NCBI RefSeq assembly: GCF_046297595.1
Contig: NZ_JBKBHT010000002.1
Coordinates: 124,001-188,000, forward strand
Reading direction: 5' to 3'
Length of the DNA: 64,000 nt
Source: Ferrovibrio sp046297595
GTDB lineage: Bacteria; Pseudomonadota; Alphaproteobacteria; Ferrovibrionales; Ferrovibrionaceae
The notes under the pieces were generated by a model, which saw only the letters and a program-made list of their open reading frames with translations, was not told the DNA's origin and did no database searches. The position numbers were made by a program, and so were the translations under genes. Shown piece by piece: positions 27,659 to 36,157 of this stretch (its first letter is position 1; the number at the start of each line of letters is the position of its first letter).

Positions 27659-28240
27659 ATGGATTTCATCGCCAGCCTGCCCGCCCCTCTTACGGAGCCG
27701 AGCCGCCGCTTTTTCGCCCAATGGCATGCCTGGCGGGCAAAGCGCCTGCTGCCCCGGCGCGGCGCGATGGATGCCAACGGCCTGGGCGATCTGCGCGGCT
27801 ATTGCCTGCTGCTGGATATCCGGGGCCGCGATTCCATTCCGATCTGCTTTGCCGGCAGCATGGTCGTGGACATGCTGGGTACCGACCTGGCCGGCCGCAA
27901 CTACCTCGACCTCACCGAGCCGGAAAACCGTGCGCGCCGCGCCGCCCTGCTATTCGCCGAGATCGCGCAGCCTTGCGCGGCCGTGATCTATTACTGGCTG
28001 CAGAGCGCGCGCGGCCGCACGATCCCGGTGGAGCTGGTCTCCGCGCCGCTCTGCGCCGACGACAGCGACCAGCCCTCGCTGGTGCTGGCCTGCGCCACGC
28101 CGCTGGTGGCGGGCAAGACCGGCGACGTGATGGAGGCGGCGTCCTACACAGAAGGCGAAGGCCTGCGCTTCATCGATATCGGCGCCGGCATTCCGCCGGT
28201 GAATGCCGACCTTGTCATGTTGGGGCAGCGCCTTCAGTGA
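27659..28240 (+). CDS. PAS domain-containing protein (PAS_5 type), first of a pair
   Basis: 193 residues with a single PAS_5-like domain: an N-terminal helix with the conserved F..W..WR..R.LP.R pattern (FFAQWHAWRAKRLLPRRGAM), the strand LLLDIRGRDSIPICFAG, GTDLAGRNYLDLTEPENRAR and ending GLRFIDIGAGIP. The group occurs in many Rhodospirillales as stand-alone proteins; ligand and partners are unknown. No kinase or output domain is attached. The stop overlaps the next PAS gene (GTGA), so the pair is translationally coupled. Confidence 0.85.
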   Translation: MDFIASLPAPLTEPSRRFFAQWHAWRAKRLLPRRGAMDANGLGDLRGYCLLLDIRGRDSIPICFAGSMVVDMLGTDLAGRNYLDLTEPENRARRAALLFAEIAQPCAAVIYYWLQSARGRTIPVELVSAPLCADDSDQPSLVLACATPLVAGKTGDVMEAASYTEGEGLRFIDIGAGIPPVNADLVMLGQRLQ

Positions 28241-28845
28241 TCTACGGATTTGAACAGCTGCACGACCTGCTGGCGCGCCCGACGACCGGAATCGTCACGG
28301 CGCGCAACGAGCAAGTGCAACTGAGCGATGACAGCCGGCTTTTCCTGACGGCCTGGAATCGCTGGCGCGGCGAACGGCTGCTGCCGCGCCGCGCCGACAT
28401 GGACATCACCATGATCGCCCGCCTGATGCCGCGCGTCGTGCTGCTGGAGATTTTCAGCCCCGGGCGCATGATCTTCCGGCTGGCCGGCGGCGAGGTCGAG
28501 CAGTATCTGGGACAACGCCTGCAGGGCAGGGACTACGTGACCATGGCTGAGCACAGCCAACAGGAACGCCGCGGCCGACTGATGTGGCATGTCGTGGACC
28601 AGCCCTGTGCGGCGGTGAACGTCTACCGCACCAGCGATCCCGATGGCACATCGCGCATGATCCAGTTCTGCGGCGCACCGATCCTGGCCGACGAAGCCGG
28701 GGCGCCGGTCCAACTGCTGGCGGTGGCCAGCAACCTGCGCCGGCTGGGCTGGGGCGAAGGCGGCGTGCCCTACGATCCGAGTGCCGCCGGCCTGTGCCTG
28801 ATCGATATCGGTGCCGGCACGCCTGACATGGGCATGGCGCCTTGA
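28237..28845 (+). CDS. PAS domain-containing protein (PAS_5 type), second of a pair
   Basis: 202 residues from a GTG overlapping the previous stop. It has the same architecture as its neighbour: LFLTAWNRWRGERLLPRRAD, then VVLLEIFSPGRMIFRLAGGE, GQRLQGRDYVTMAEHSQQER and GLCLIDIGAGTP at the end, close to the partner's GLRFIDIGAGIP. The two are therefore tandem paralogues from an old duplication. Possibly they form a heterodimer that feeds the downstream response regulator, but this is only proximity. Confidence 0.83.
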   Translation: MIYGFEQLHDLLARPTTGIVTARNEQVQLSDDSRLFLTAWNRWRGERLLPRRADMDITMIARLMPRVVLLEIFSPGRMIFRLAGGEVEQYLGQRLQGRDYVTMAEHSQQERRGRLMWHVVDQPCAAVNVYRTSDPDGTSRMIQFCGAPILADEAGAPVQLLAVASNLRRLGWGEGGVPYDPSAAGLCLIDIGAGTPDMGMAP

Positions 28846-28972
28846 AATTCCGTCCGGCGATTTCACCGATAGTCAGGTGGAATTTCCCGCTTTGCTACCT
28901 GGCCAAATCAACCAAACCGCTGGCAAAGCCGTTTTTTTAGGTTAAGCTTACAGGGAAGAAATCAGCCAGCCG

Positions 28973-29719
28973 TTGTATCGGCTGCAGTCAGACGGGGAGG
29001 CCACCCTGGCGTCGGACAACAAGCCTGAACGGCAGCGCATCCTGCTCATTGAAGATTCGGTGCCGGTGCGTGCCGCCCTGCGTGTGGCGCTGGAAGCGGC
29101 GGCCTATCTGGTTGACGAGGCGCCGACCGGGCGGGACGGCCTGGCCAAGGCCGAGGCCGCCGACCTGCTGATGCTCGATCTCGGCCTGCCCGATATCAGC
29201 GGCTTCGACGTTCTGGAAGAACTGCGCAAGAGCGCCAGCACGCCCGTCGTGGTGCTGTCGGGCCAGGAGGAAGTCGAGGCGAAAATCCGCGCGCTCGATC
29301 TGGGCGCCGACGATTACGTGACCAAACCCTTCGATGCCGGCGAATTGCTGGCCCGCGTGCGCGCCGCCCTGCGCCGGCGCGGCGAGGCGGCCGCGCCCAA
29401 CGGCCCGGTCAGCATCGGCCCGTTCCAGATCGACCCGCTGACCGGCGATACCCGGCGCGACGACCGGCCGGTTCGCCTGTCGCCGATGGAAGCGCGTTTC
29501 GTGAAGATGCTGGCGCAGAAAACTGGCCAGCCCGTCGCCACCAAGCAGCTCACCGTCACGCTGTGGGGCAACGATTCCGCCGAGATGCGCCAGGCCCTGC
29601 GTGTACTGGCGCGCAAGGTGCGCTGCAAGATCGAAAAGGATCCGGACGAACCGCGCTTCCTGCTGACCGAACCGCGGCTGGGCTATCGCCTGATCGATCC
29701 GGATTACGCCGCAAACTGA
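28973..29719 (+). CDS. Orphan OmpR/PhoB-type response regulator
   Basis: 248 residues. Receiver domain with acidic pair in LLIEDS, phosphoacceptor Asp in LLMLDLGLPD, Ser in VVVLSGQ and Lys in DYVTKPFDAGELLARVRAAL. The C-terminal winged-helix DNA-binding domain (about 150-240) ends in RLGYRLIDPDYAAN, the usual OmpR-class wing. The TTG start is uncertain; the frame also allows initiation about 11 codons later, after GGGGAGG. No histidine kinase is adjacent, so the partner must be elsewhere or the neighbouring PAS proteins may supply input. Confidence 0.88.
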   Translation: MYRLQSDGEATLASDNKPERQRILLIEDSVPVRAALRVALEAAAYLVDEAPTGRDGLAKAEAADLLMLDLGLPDISGFDVLEELRKSASTPVVVLSGQEEVEAKIRALDLGADDYVTKPFDAGELLARVRAALRRRGEAAAPNGPVSIGPFQIDPLTGDTRRDDRPVRLSPMEARFVKMLAQKTGQPVATKQLTVTLWGNDSAEMRQALRVLARKVRCKIEKDPDEPRFLLTEPRLGYRLIDPDYAAN

Positions 29720-30143
29720 TCGACTGACATGGCGCAGGGCTGGCCTGCACACCGCGCAAGGCCCTGAATCAGGCTTACTCCTCAGTCTCTTGCGCGGCGC
29801 CGATGCCTTTCACGGAAATGTGCCCGCAGATTATGGCCTGCCGGTACTTGGCAAGCCGGATTGTGCTTCCCATATCGGTTGCATGCGGCGGCGCCATGCC
29901 GCTGCCGGCACCGGGAACCCCCCCTTTTCGGTGCCTTTCTGGCGCAGATTTATCCTTGCGCGAAACGCCCGGTTCGTCCCCCCGACCGGGCGTTTTCTTT
30001 TTGGCGCGCCTTAACAGGCTTTTCCTTGCGAAAATCCCGCCTACATCCAAGGATTGTAACGCGTCCGCTTTGTTCAGGAACTGCTGGTGCCCGGCATAAA
30101 AGCCGGTGCAGTACAAAATCCACTGAAACGGGGGGCAAGCATC
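29720..30143 (+). other. Non-coding gap with a terminator, candidate small RNA
   Basis: 424 bases without a convincing gene. A strong plus-strand terminator (29964-30002) lies 245 bases after the response-regulator stop and 142 before the chemoreceptor gene. That is too far from the regulator for a simple 3' end, so either it has a long 3' leader or a separate short transcript ends here. Short frames in this gap lack ribosome-binding sites. Confidence 0.35.
29964..30002 (+). terminator. Strong Rho-independent terminator
   Basis: CGCCCGGT and ACCGGGCG arms, extended by AA/TT pairing, an 11-base loop, then TTTTCTTTTT. One of the best terminators in the window. Confidence 0.85.
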
Positions 30144-32291
30144 GTGAAAATTTCCGTATCCATGAAGATCCTGGGCATCGGCGCGATCCTGCCGATTGCC
30201 TTCCTTGTACTGGGCCTGATCCTCTTCCTGCAGAATCAAACGGCCGAACGCTACGCGCAGCAGGATGCCGAGGCATCGACGATGCTGTCCGCCGTTGCAG
30301 ATGCGCGCGGAAATTTCATGCAAATGCGCATTCTTGAGAAAGCCTTCATTTCAGCCCCCTCCGAAGACAGCCTGAAAGCGCATAGTGAAAGCCTGGCACG
30401 CACCAAGGCCCGCATCGCAGCCATGGACAGACTGCTGACCACGGCAGAGGAGAAACAGATGGGCGGCGAGATTGGCCAGAAATTCGCCGAATACGAACTC
30501 GGTTTTACCGCTCTGCTGCAAAGTTTCCGAACCATGGGTTTCGATGAAACCGTGGGTCTGCAGGGCGCCCTGCGCAAGGCCGTGCATGAGGTGGAGACCC
30601 AGTTCAAGGATCGCGATGCATCGTATCAAGCCGCGCTCCTTACCTTGCGCCGACGCGAAAAGGATTTCCAGCTTCGCATCGAGGATCGTTACCGCCAGAC
30701 CCTCAACAAGGAAGCCGAAGCGTTGCAGGCCCGCATGCAGGCCGAGAATCTCGGCAACCTGCTGCCCCTCATGGAAGCTTATGTCAAAGACTTCAATGCC
30801 TATGCCGACATTCGTCTGCAGCTCGATGCGCAGATCAAGCGGGTGGAAGATGTCGGGCAGGCGATGATTCCGGTCTTTGACCGGCTGTTCGAATACAATC
30901 AAGCCGAGGTGACTGCATCCAAGGCCGCATCGAAGAGCGCTCGCGATCAATCCGTGATCTGGATGTTCGGCGTGATGCTGGCGACCGGCCTGGCGGGTTT
31001 TGCCCTGGCGGTTCTGATCGGGCGCGGCATCGCCGGGCCACTGGTGCGGATGATCGGCATCATGAACCGGCTGTCGGAAGGCCAGTTCAAGCAGGAAATC
31101 CCGGTTCTGCGCCGCAGCGACGAGATCGCCGACATGGCGCGCGCCCTGGGAGTGTTCCGCCTCAATGCCGAGGAACGGCAGCGTCTGGAAGCGGAGGAAC
31201 GACAGCGCATCGAAACCGAGCGTCGCCGCGAAGAGGAACAGCGCCGCCGCGATGCCGAGGTGGCTGCCGAAATTTCCACCTTCTGCAATGCGATTCTGCA
31301 GGGCGACTTGAGCCGGCGCCTGCATGAAGAAGGGAAGGATGGCGTGCTGCTGGAGCTTTCGCGCCAACTCAACAATCTCTCTTCTACATTGCAGGACATG
31401 ACCGGAGAGATTTCCGATGTGGCCGGGGCCATGGCTGAAGGCGACCTGACCCGTTCGGTGAAAGGCCAGTATGAAGGCGTCTTTGGCGCCCTGAAGAATG
31501 GCATCAACGGCATGTCGGAAAAGCTGCGCGGTCTGGCCGGCCGCCTGCGTGATACGGCAACGGCCGTCAGCGGTGCTTCTGCGGAAATCTCTACCGGCAG
31601 CCAGGATCTTGCCCAGCGCACGGAAAGCCAGGCGGCGAGCATCGAGGAAACTGCTGCCTCAATGCACGAGATCACCACAACGGTGAAGCAGAATGCCGAC
31701 AATGCCCAGGCCGCCAACCAGCTGGCCACGGCAGCACGGGATACGGCGGAACGCGGCGGACAAGTGGTCTCCGAAGCGGTTTCGGCCGTGACGCAGATCG
31801 AGGAGAGCGCGCGCAAGATCGCCGATATCGTCGGCCTGATCGACGAGATCGCCTTCCAGACCAACCTGCTGGCGCTCAATGCCAGCGTGGAGGCTGCCCG
31901 TGCCGGCGAGGCCGGCAAGGGCTTTGCCGTGGTGGCGCAGGAGGTGCGCGCGCTGGCCCAGCGCTCGGCCAATGCGTCGAAGGACATCAAGGCCCTGATC
32001 ACCGAGTCGAACACCCAGGTGAAGACCGGGGCCGAGCTGGTGAACCGCACCGGCGCTTCGCTGACCGAGATCGTGGCCTCGATCAAGAAGGTGAGCGACA
32101 TCGTGGCCGAAATCGCGGCAGCCAGTCGCGAACAGGCGACCGGCCTGGATCAGATCAACACCGCCGTGGGCCAGATGGATGAGATGACCCAGCGCAATGC
32201 CGCCCTCGTCGAGGAAACCACGGCCGCAGCCCAGAGCCTGTCGCAGCAGGCCGGTGACCTGGCCGAAATGGTGGCCTTTTTCCGCACCTGA
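30144..32291 (+). CDS. Methyl-accepting chemotaxis protein
   Basis: 715 residues from a GTG 8 bases after GGGGGG. TM1 at about residues 8-30, a helical periplasmic ligand domain (about 31-265) rich in long helices, TM2 at about 270-293, then HAMP (RMIGIMNRLSEGQFKQEI), a charged coiled coil (ERQRLEAEERQRIETERRRE) and a second HAMP-like unit (EGDLTRSVKGQYEGVFGALK). The signalling hairpin tip is at about 568-606 (IDEIAFQTNLLALNASVEAA through GKGFAVVAQEVRALAQRS). It senses an unknown ligand and controls CheA. There is no C-terminal CheR-docking pentapeptide. The gene is not in a che cluster. Confidence 0.94.
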   Translation: MKISVSMKILGIGAILPIAFLVLGLILFLQNQTAERYAQQDAEASTMLSAVADARGNFMQMRILEKAFISAPSEDSLKAHSESLARTKARIAAMDRLLTTAEEKQMGGEIGQKFAEYELGFTALLQSFRTMGFDETVGLQGALRKAVHEVETQFKDRDASYQAALLTLRRREKDFQLRIEDRYRQTLNKEAEALQARMQAENLGNLLPLMEAYVKDFNAYADIRLQLDAQIKRVEDVGQAMIPVFDRLFEYNQAEVTASKAASKSARDQSVIWMFGVMLATGLAGFALAVLIGRGIAGPLVRMIGIMNRLSEGQFKQEIPVLRRSDEIADMARALGVFRLNAEERQRLEAEERQRIETERRREEEQRRRDAEVAAEISTFCNAILQGDLSRRLHEEGKDGVLLELSRQLNNLSSTLQDMTGEISDVAGAMAEGDLTRSVKGQYEGVFGALKNGINGMSEKLRGLAGRLRDTATAVSGASAEISTGSQDLAQRTESQAASIEETAASMHEITTTVKQNADNAQAANQLATAARDTAERGGQVVSEAVSAVTQIEESARKIADIVGLIDEIAFQTNLLALNASVEAARAGEAGKGFAVVAQEVRALAQRSANASKDIKALITESNTQVKTGAELVNRTGASLTEIVASIKKVSDIVAEIAAASREQATGLDQINTAVGQMDEMTQRNAALVEETTAAAQSLSQQAGDLAEMVAFFRT

Positions 32292-32298
32292 CCGTTTT

Positions 32299-32328
32299 GC
32301 AGTCCGGACGATGAATCGTCCGGACTGC
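32299..32328 (+). terminator. Long stem-loop after chemoreceptor gene
   Basis: A 13-bp perfect stem (GCAGTCCGGACGA / TCGTCCGGACTGC) with a TGAA loop begins 8 bases after the stop. No T-run follows, so it probably acts as a 3' stabilising or weak bidirectional terminator. Confidence 0.7.
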
Positions 32329-32442
32329 GCTGTGGCATCGTGGCTTGGGTTTCATCCGTAGTCTGATATTGTAGGCCGCAATCCCGCGCCCCTTAGTAAG
32401 ATGGGGACCGACGCCCAGACAGCGGGAGACGAGGATGACGCC

Positions 32443-33513
32443 ATGACTCAGCAGCCACAGATCGACCAGGCCGTGATGCAGCAGCGCCGTGCCTATTACG
32501 ACAAGATCGGCACGCGCAAGATGACGCCGCTGTGGGAAGTGCTGCACGCCCTGGTGATCCCGCAGCCGAAAAGCGCCTGCCAGCCGGCAATCTGGCATTA
32601 CGCCGATATCCGCGACGACATCATGGAGGCCGGCCGGCTGATCACGGCGAAGGAAGCCGAACGCCGCGTGCTGATCCTGGAAAATCCCGGTATGCCGGGC
32701 CAGTCGCGCATCACCACCTCGCTCTATGCCGGCCTGCAGCTGATCCTGCCGGGCGAAGTGGCGCCGGCGCATCGCCACACGCAATCGGCGTTGCGCTTCA
32801 TCGTCGAGGGCGATGGCGCCTATACGGCGGTGGATGGCGAAAAGACCATCATGCACGAAGGCGATTTCGTCATCACACCGAGCTGGACCTGGCACGACCA
32901 CGGCAACGACAGCGACCGGCCGATGGTGTGGATGGACGGCCTGGACATTCCGCTGATCCAGGCGCTGGACTGTTCCTTCATGGAACGCCTGCCGGAAGAC
33001 AGCCAGCCGCTGTCGCGCCCGGCCGGCGATGCCCTGGCGCGCTACGGCTCGGGCCTGCTGCCCGTCGATCACGAGGTAAAGACACCCACCTCGCCTGTGT
33101 TCAACTATCCCTACAGCCGCACGCGCGAGGCGCTGGAGATCATGCGCCGGGCCGAAGAATGGGATCCTTGCCACGGGCTGAAGCTGCAATACATCAACCC
33201 GGCCACCGGCCAGAGCGCCATGCCGACCATCGGCACCTTCATGCAGCTGCTGCCCAAAGGCTTTGCCGGCACCAGCTATCGCTGCTCAGACGCCACGGTG
33301 TTCAGCGTGGTGGAAGGCAATGGCTATACGCTGGTGGGCGAGGGCGAGAGCCAGCAGCGGTTCGACTGGGGCAAACGCGATACCTTCGTGATACCGAGCT
33401 GGGTGCCGCATCGCCATCACGCGCCGGATACCGATGCCGTGCTGTTCAGCTTCTCCGACAGGCCGGTGCAGAAAGCTTTGGGCCTGTGGCGCGAAAGCCG
33501 CGGCAACCGTTAA
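32443..33513 (+). CDS. Gentisate 1,2-dioxygenase family protein
   Basis: 356 residues, the usual length of this bicupin ring-cleaving dioxygenase. First cupin: HRHTQSALRFIVEGDGAYTA with the iron-ligand HxH and later WHDHGND; second cupin near residues 245-345 (GTSYRCSDATVFSVVEGNGY). It opens gentisate, salicylate or a related hydroxybenzoate to maleylpyruvate-type products using Fe(II) and oxygen. The ATG at 32443 has a GGAGACGAGG site; an upstream in-frame ATG lacks one. The isomerase and hydrolase normally found beside this gene are absent here. Confidence 0.87.
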   Translation: MTQQPQIDQAVMQQRRAYYDKIGTRKMTPLWEVLHALVIPQPKSACQPAIWHYADIRDDIMEAGRLITAKEAERRVLILENPGMPGQSRITTSLYAGLQLILPGEVAPAHRHTQSALRFIVEGDGAYTAVDGEKTIMHEGDFVITPSWTWHDHGNDSDRPMVWMDGLDIPLIQALDCSFMERLPEDSQPLSRPAGDALARYGSGLLPVDHEVKTPTSPVFNYPYSRTREALEIMRRAEEWDPCHGLKLQYINPATGQSAMPTIGTFMQLLPKGFAGTSYRCSDATVFSVVEGNGYTLVGEGESQQRFDWGKRDTFVIPSWVPHRHHAPDTDAVLFSFSDRPVQKALGLWRESRGNR

Positions 33514-33523
33514 AAGGATCCTC

Positions 33524-34162
33524 ATGGCCAAGATCACCAAGATCGTGGAAGTCGCCAATGACGACGAAGACCTCGACGACGATTTCGAGATCGGCGGCGA
33601 TGGCGGCAGCGACGACCTCGATGGCCTGCGTGCCGTGGCACGGCTGGCGAAGCTGGTGGGCGGCCTGCCGTGGTTCTCGGCCGTGGGCCGGCCGCTGAGC
33701 AAGGCGCAGCTGGCCGATGCCGAGGGTTATATCGCCGGGCTGGGCTTTCCCGGCATCGGCATCGCCGGTGTGGAAGACTGGCTGGCGGCATCCCATGCCG
33801 CGCAGGCACCCGACTGGGGCGATGACTGGTGGCAGGCCGAGGAACAGATGCGCAAGAGCCTGCTGGATGAGGCTTTGCTGCTCAATCCCGAACACGACCT
33901 GATGGTGGCGCTGGAGCATGTCTCGACGCGGGCCAGCGAAAAAGCCTTCGATCGCGCCACGGCCAGTGCGGCGAAACAGGGCGTGAGCGATCCGGCCCTG
34001 CTGCAGGTGGCGGCCGGGGCGGCGGCGCAGGCGGCCTATCAGGCCGCGCTGGTGCTGGCGGCAGATGGCGATGCCGAACATCCCTTCGCGCTGAAATTCC
34101 GCCTGTTCGAAGCCGGCCGTCTGCCGCTCGGCATCACCGGCAACACGTTCAATCTGTTTTAG
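33524..34162 (+). CDS. hypothetical protein (212 aa), operon with gentisate dioxygenase
   Basis: 212 residues, unrecognised. The N-terminus is very acidic (DDEDLDDDFEIGGDGGSDDL), followed by a helical, alanine-rich body with conserved-looking WFSAVGRPLSKAQLADAEGY and a C-terminal GNTFNLF. No signal peptide or membrane helix. It starts 10 bases after the dioxygenase stop with an AAGGAT site, so it is likely co-transcribed, but I cannot derive a functional link. Confidence 0.65.
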   Translation: MAKITKIVEVANDDEDLDDDFEIGGDGGSDDLDGLRAVARLAKLVGGLPWFSAVGRPLSKAQLADAEGYIAGLGFPGIGIAGVEDWLAASHAAQAPDWGDDWWQAEEQMRKSLLDEALLLNPEHDLMVALEHVSTRASEKAFDRATASAAKQGVSDPALLQVAAGAAAQAAYQAALVLAADGDAEHPFALKFRLFEAGRLPLGITGNTFNLF

Positions 34163-34191
34163 GCCGGCGCTCTGTTTTGGACGGACTGACC

Positions 34192-34425
34192 TCAGTCCTC
34201 GCCGCGGATTTCCCGGCGGCGACCGTAGAGGAACACGCCCACCACGATGGCGCCCAGCACCAGGCTGAGCACCACGCCCCAGATCAGCGGCCAGGTGGCG
34301 GCCGGATCGAAATCGGCTGCCATGCCGGTCCAGAACCGGACAGCCATGACAATGGCCATGCCCAGCGCACCCAGCAGGGCGAGCGTGATGGCAATGGCGA
34401 AAACCTTGTCGGTACGCGTTAACAT
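34192..34425 (-). CDS. hypothetical small membrane protein (77 aa)
   Basis: Two hydrophobic helices (VFAIAITLALLGALGMAIVM and WPLIWGVVLSLVLGAIVVGV followed by FLY) with a short acidic loop, and a basic RRREIRGED tail. Not a recognised family. It converges with the previous gene with a 29-base gap and is divergent from the SnoaL-like gene. Confidence 0.6.
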   Translation of the reverse strand: MLTRTDKVFAIAITLALLGALGMAIVMAVRFWTGMAADFDPAATWPLIWGVVLSLVLGAIVVGVFLYGRRREIRGED

Positions 34426-34528
34426 GCATCTACAATACTGATTTTATGACCCTGATCAAGCAGGTATCGCCGCGTGCGACAGTGCGCCGCAATGCGCTAG
34501 GATAAATACCGCGAACGGGAGGACAGCC

Positions 34529-34906
34529 ATGCCGAGCCGGCAGACCGTGGAAGATTTCATCGCCCTGGTGGAAAGCAACCGCCATGACGAGGCGATCGAG
34601 CGTTTCTATACCGAAGATGCCAGCATGCAGGAAAACCTGACCGAGCCGCCGCGCCAGGGCCGCGACAAACTGGTGGCCCATGAACGCGCCGTGCTGGCGC
34701 GGGCGAAAAGCGTGGCCAGCGAATGCGTGCGGCCGGTGCTGATCGACGGCGACACCGTGGTGGTGCACTGGATCTTCCGGTTTGAGTTCAAGGATGGCAG
34801 CAAACGCCGCATCGAGGAACTGGCGCACCAGACCTGGAAAGGCGAGAAGATCTGGCGCGAACGCTTCTACTACGATCCGGCGCAGATGAAGGCTGAGGCC
34901 GGCTGA
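34529..34906 (+). CDS. SnoaL-like / NTF2-fold protein
   Basis: 125 residues, single-domain cone-shaped alpha+beta fold of the SnoaL-like group: N-terminal helix VEDFIALVESNRHDEAIERF, YTEDASMQENLTEPPRQGRD, then VVVHWIFRFEFKDGSKRRIE and WRERFYYDPA at the end. Such proteins are small isomerases, hydrolases or ligand-binding proteins; catalytic residues cannot be assigned here. A GGGAGG site precedes the ATG. It has no operon partner. Confidence 0.8.
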   Translation: MPSRQTVEDFIALVESNRHDEAIERFYTEDASMQENLTEPPRQGRDKLVAHERAVLARAKSVASECVRPVLIDGDTVVVHWIFRFEFKDGSKRRIEELAHQTWKGEKIWRERFYYDPAQMKAEAG

Positions 34907-35002
34907 CGGGGAGCATCGCTGCTGGATCGGCCTCACGCATTCTTAACGGACCGCCGGCCATCATACCCACCGGATATCGGCGCTGGATAAGCAGGGAATG
35001 TC

Positions 35003-36157
35003 GTGCCGCAGTATAATCTTTTTTCTATTGGCCTGATCTCGGCGGGGCTGGCGCTTTTCCATACGACCCGCCTGAGCGGCTTGGCCACGCGGCAGCGCGT
35101 CCTGCCTCTCTTTATCGGCAGTTTCCTGCGCGCCCCGCGTTTCGTCTCGCCGGTGAAGTCCAGCCGGGACCAGGGATTCAGCTACATTGTTGAGGTTGAC
35201 GTCGATACCATCGACGAGCGGCTCGGCGTCTCGCCTTTCATGGTGCTGGAAGACGGCAAGCCGCTGCCGCGCTTTCCCGTCCAACCGGAAAAGCGCGCCG
35301 ATGAGGCCACCCTTTACAATGTGCGTACCTATGGTGAGGGCCGGCATATCCATATCGGCCGGCATATATTCTTTTCCACCCTCGACAATGCCGATCCCGC
35401 CAAGGCCGGCCGCAAGTATATTCTGCTTGAGACGCTCACCTTCAACACAAACATGATTCAAGCGCTGCTGGCGCTGAACGAGCGGCGCACGGAGATGGGC
35501 AATATCGGCGCCTGGCTGCTGGCGAAACTGCAGATTTATGCCGGCCCTATCCTGACGGTAGGCAAAATCGATGTGCCTGGGCCGACCACGCTTAGATTGC
35601 GTGATATACGAATCGACCTGTCGCGGTATGGCCTACCCCCCCTGCAGGCGGAGAGCGCAACGATCCATTGGGCGCAGGCGCCCGGCCAGGCCTGGAATCA
35701 TGTCGCGTTCGACCTGCATGGTCTGACCGGGGCAGGCCTGCCGGAAGCCGCATGGTTAACCTGCAGGTTGGGGTTCAGCACGGATTACCGCATCCGCCTC
35801 GACCACCTTGAACTGGGGCGGGCCGCGCTTTCCTGGCTGCGGTGCCACCTGGACTGGAACGATCAGGACGGCCTTCAAGGCGGCGAGATCGCCTGCGCCG
35901 ATATCGCGCCCCTGCGCCGGGATTTGGGCGATGCCTGCGGCGGCGTGGACATGCAGAAAGCCTGGATCACATCCTTCTGCAAAGCGATCCGGAGTGGCGA
36001 GCTTTCGTTCGGGGCACGGCTTGATGACGAGACAACGGAAACGCTTATCAATGCCTTTTCGCCCGACGGCACCCAGCGCGGCCTGACGCTGCGGCTGACG
36101 CATGATGGCGACGCCATAACCATGACCTGTCCGGCGGAGGGCGCGTATGCCCATTGA
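35003..36157 (+). CDS. hypothetical protein (384 aa), partner of methyltransferase
   Basis: Not a recognised whole family. GTG start. Residues about 60-145 (SPFMVLEDGKPLPRFPVQPE; GRHIHIGRHIFFSTLDNADP; AGRKYILLE) resemble a small beta-rich module found at the ends of several glycan-modifying proteins (pattern LLEDGxPL...GRxxHxGxxxFFSxxDNxDP..NGRxY); this is my pattern memory, not a search result. The rest alternates strand and helix, with no membrane helix. AT content looks slightly higher than in the neighbours. The next gene (methyltransferase) starts 11 bases inside its end. Confidence 0.6.
   Translation: MPQYNLFSIGLISAGLALFHTTRLSGLATRQRVLPLFIGSFLRAPRFVSPVKSSRDQGFSYIVEVDVDTIDERLGVSPFMVLEDGKPLPRFPVQPEKRADEATLYNVRTYGEGRHIHIGRHIFFSTLDNADPAKAGRKYILLETLTFNTNMIQALLALNERRTEMGNIGAWLLAKLQIYAGPILTVGKIDVPGPTTLRLRDIRIDLSRYGLPPLQAESATIHWAQAPGQAWNHVAFDLHGLTGAGLPEAAWLTCRLGFSTDYRIRLDHLELGRAALSWLRCHLDWNDQDGLQGGEIACADIAPLRRDLGDACGGVDMQKAWITSFCKAIRSGELSFGARLDDETTETLINAFSPDGTQRGLTLRLTHDGDAITMTCPAEGAYAH

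Noticed and set aside
29775..30323. Minus-strand frame overlapping the chemoreceptor start
   Set aside because: No ribosome-binding site or motif, and it crosses a strong plus-strand terminator and a well-supported gene.
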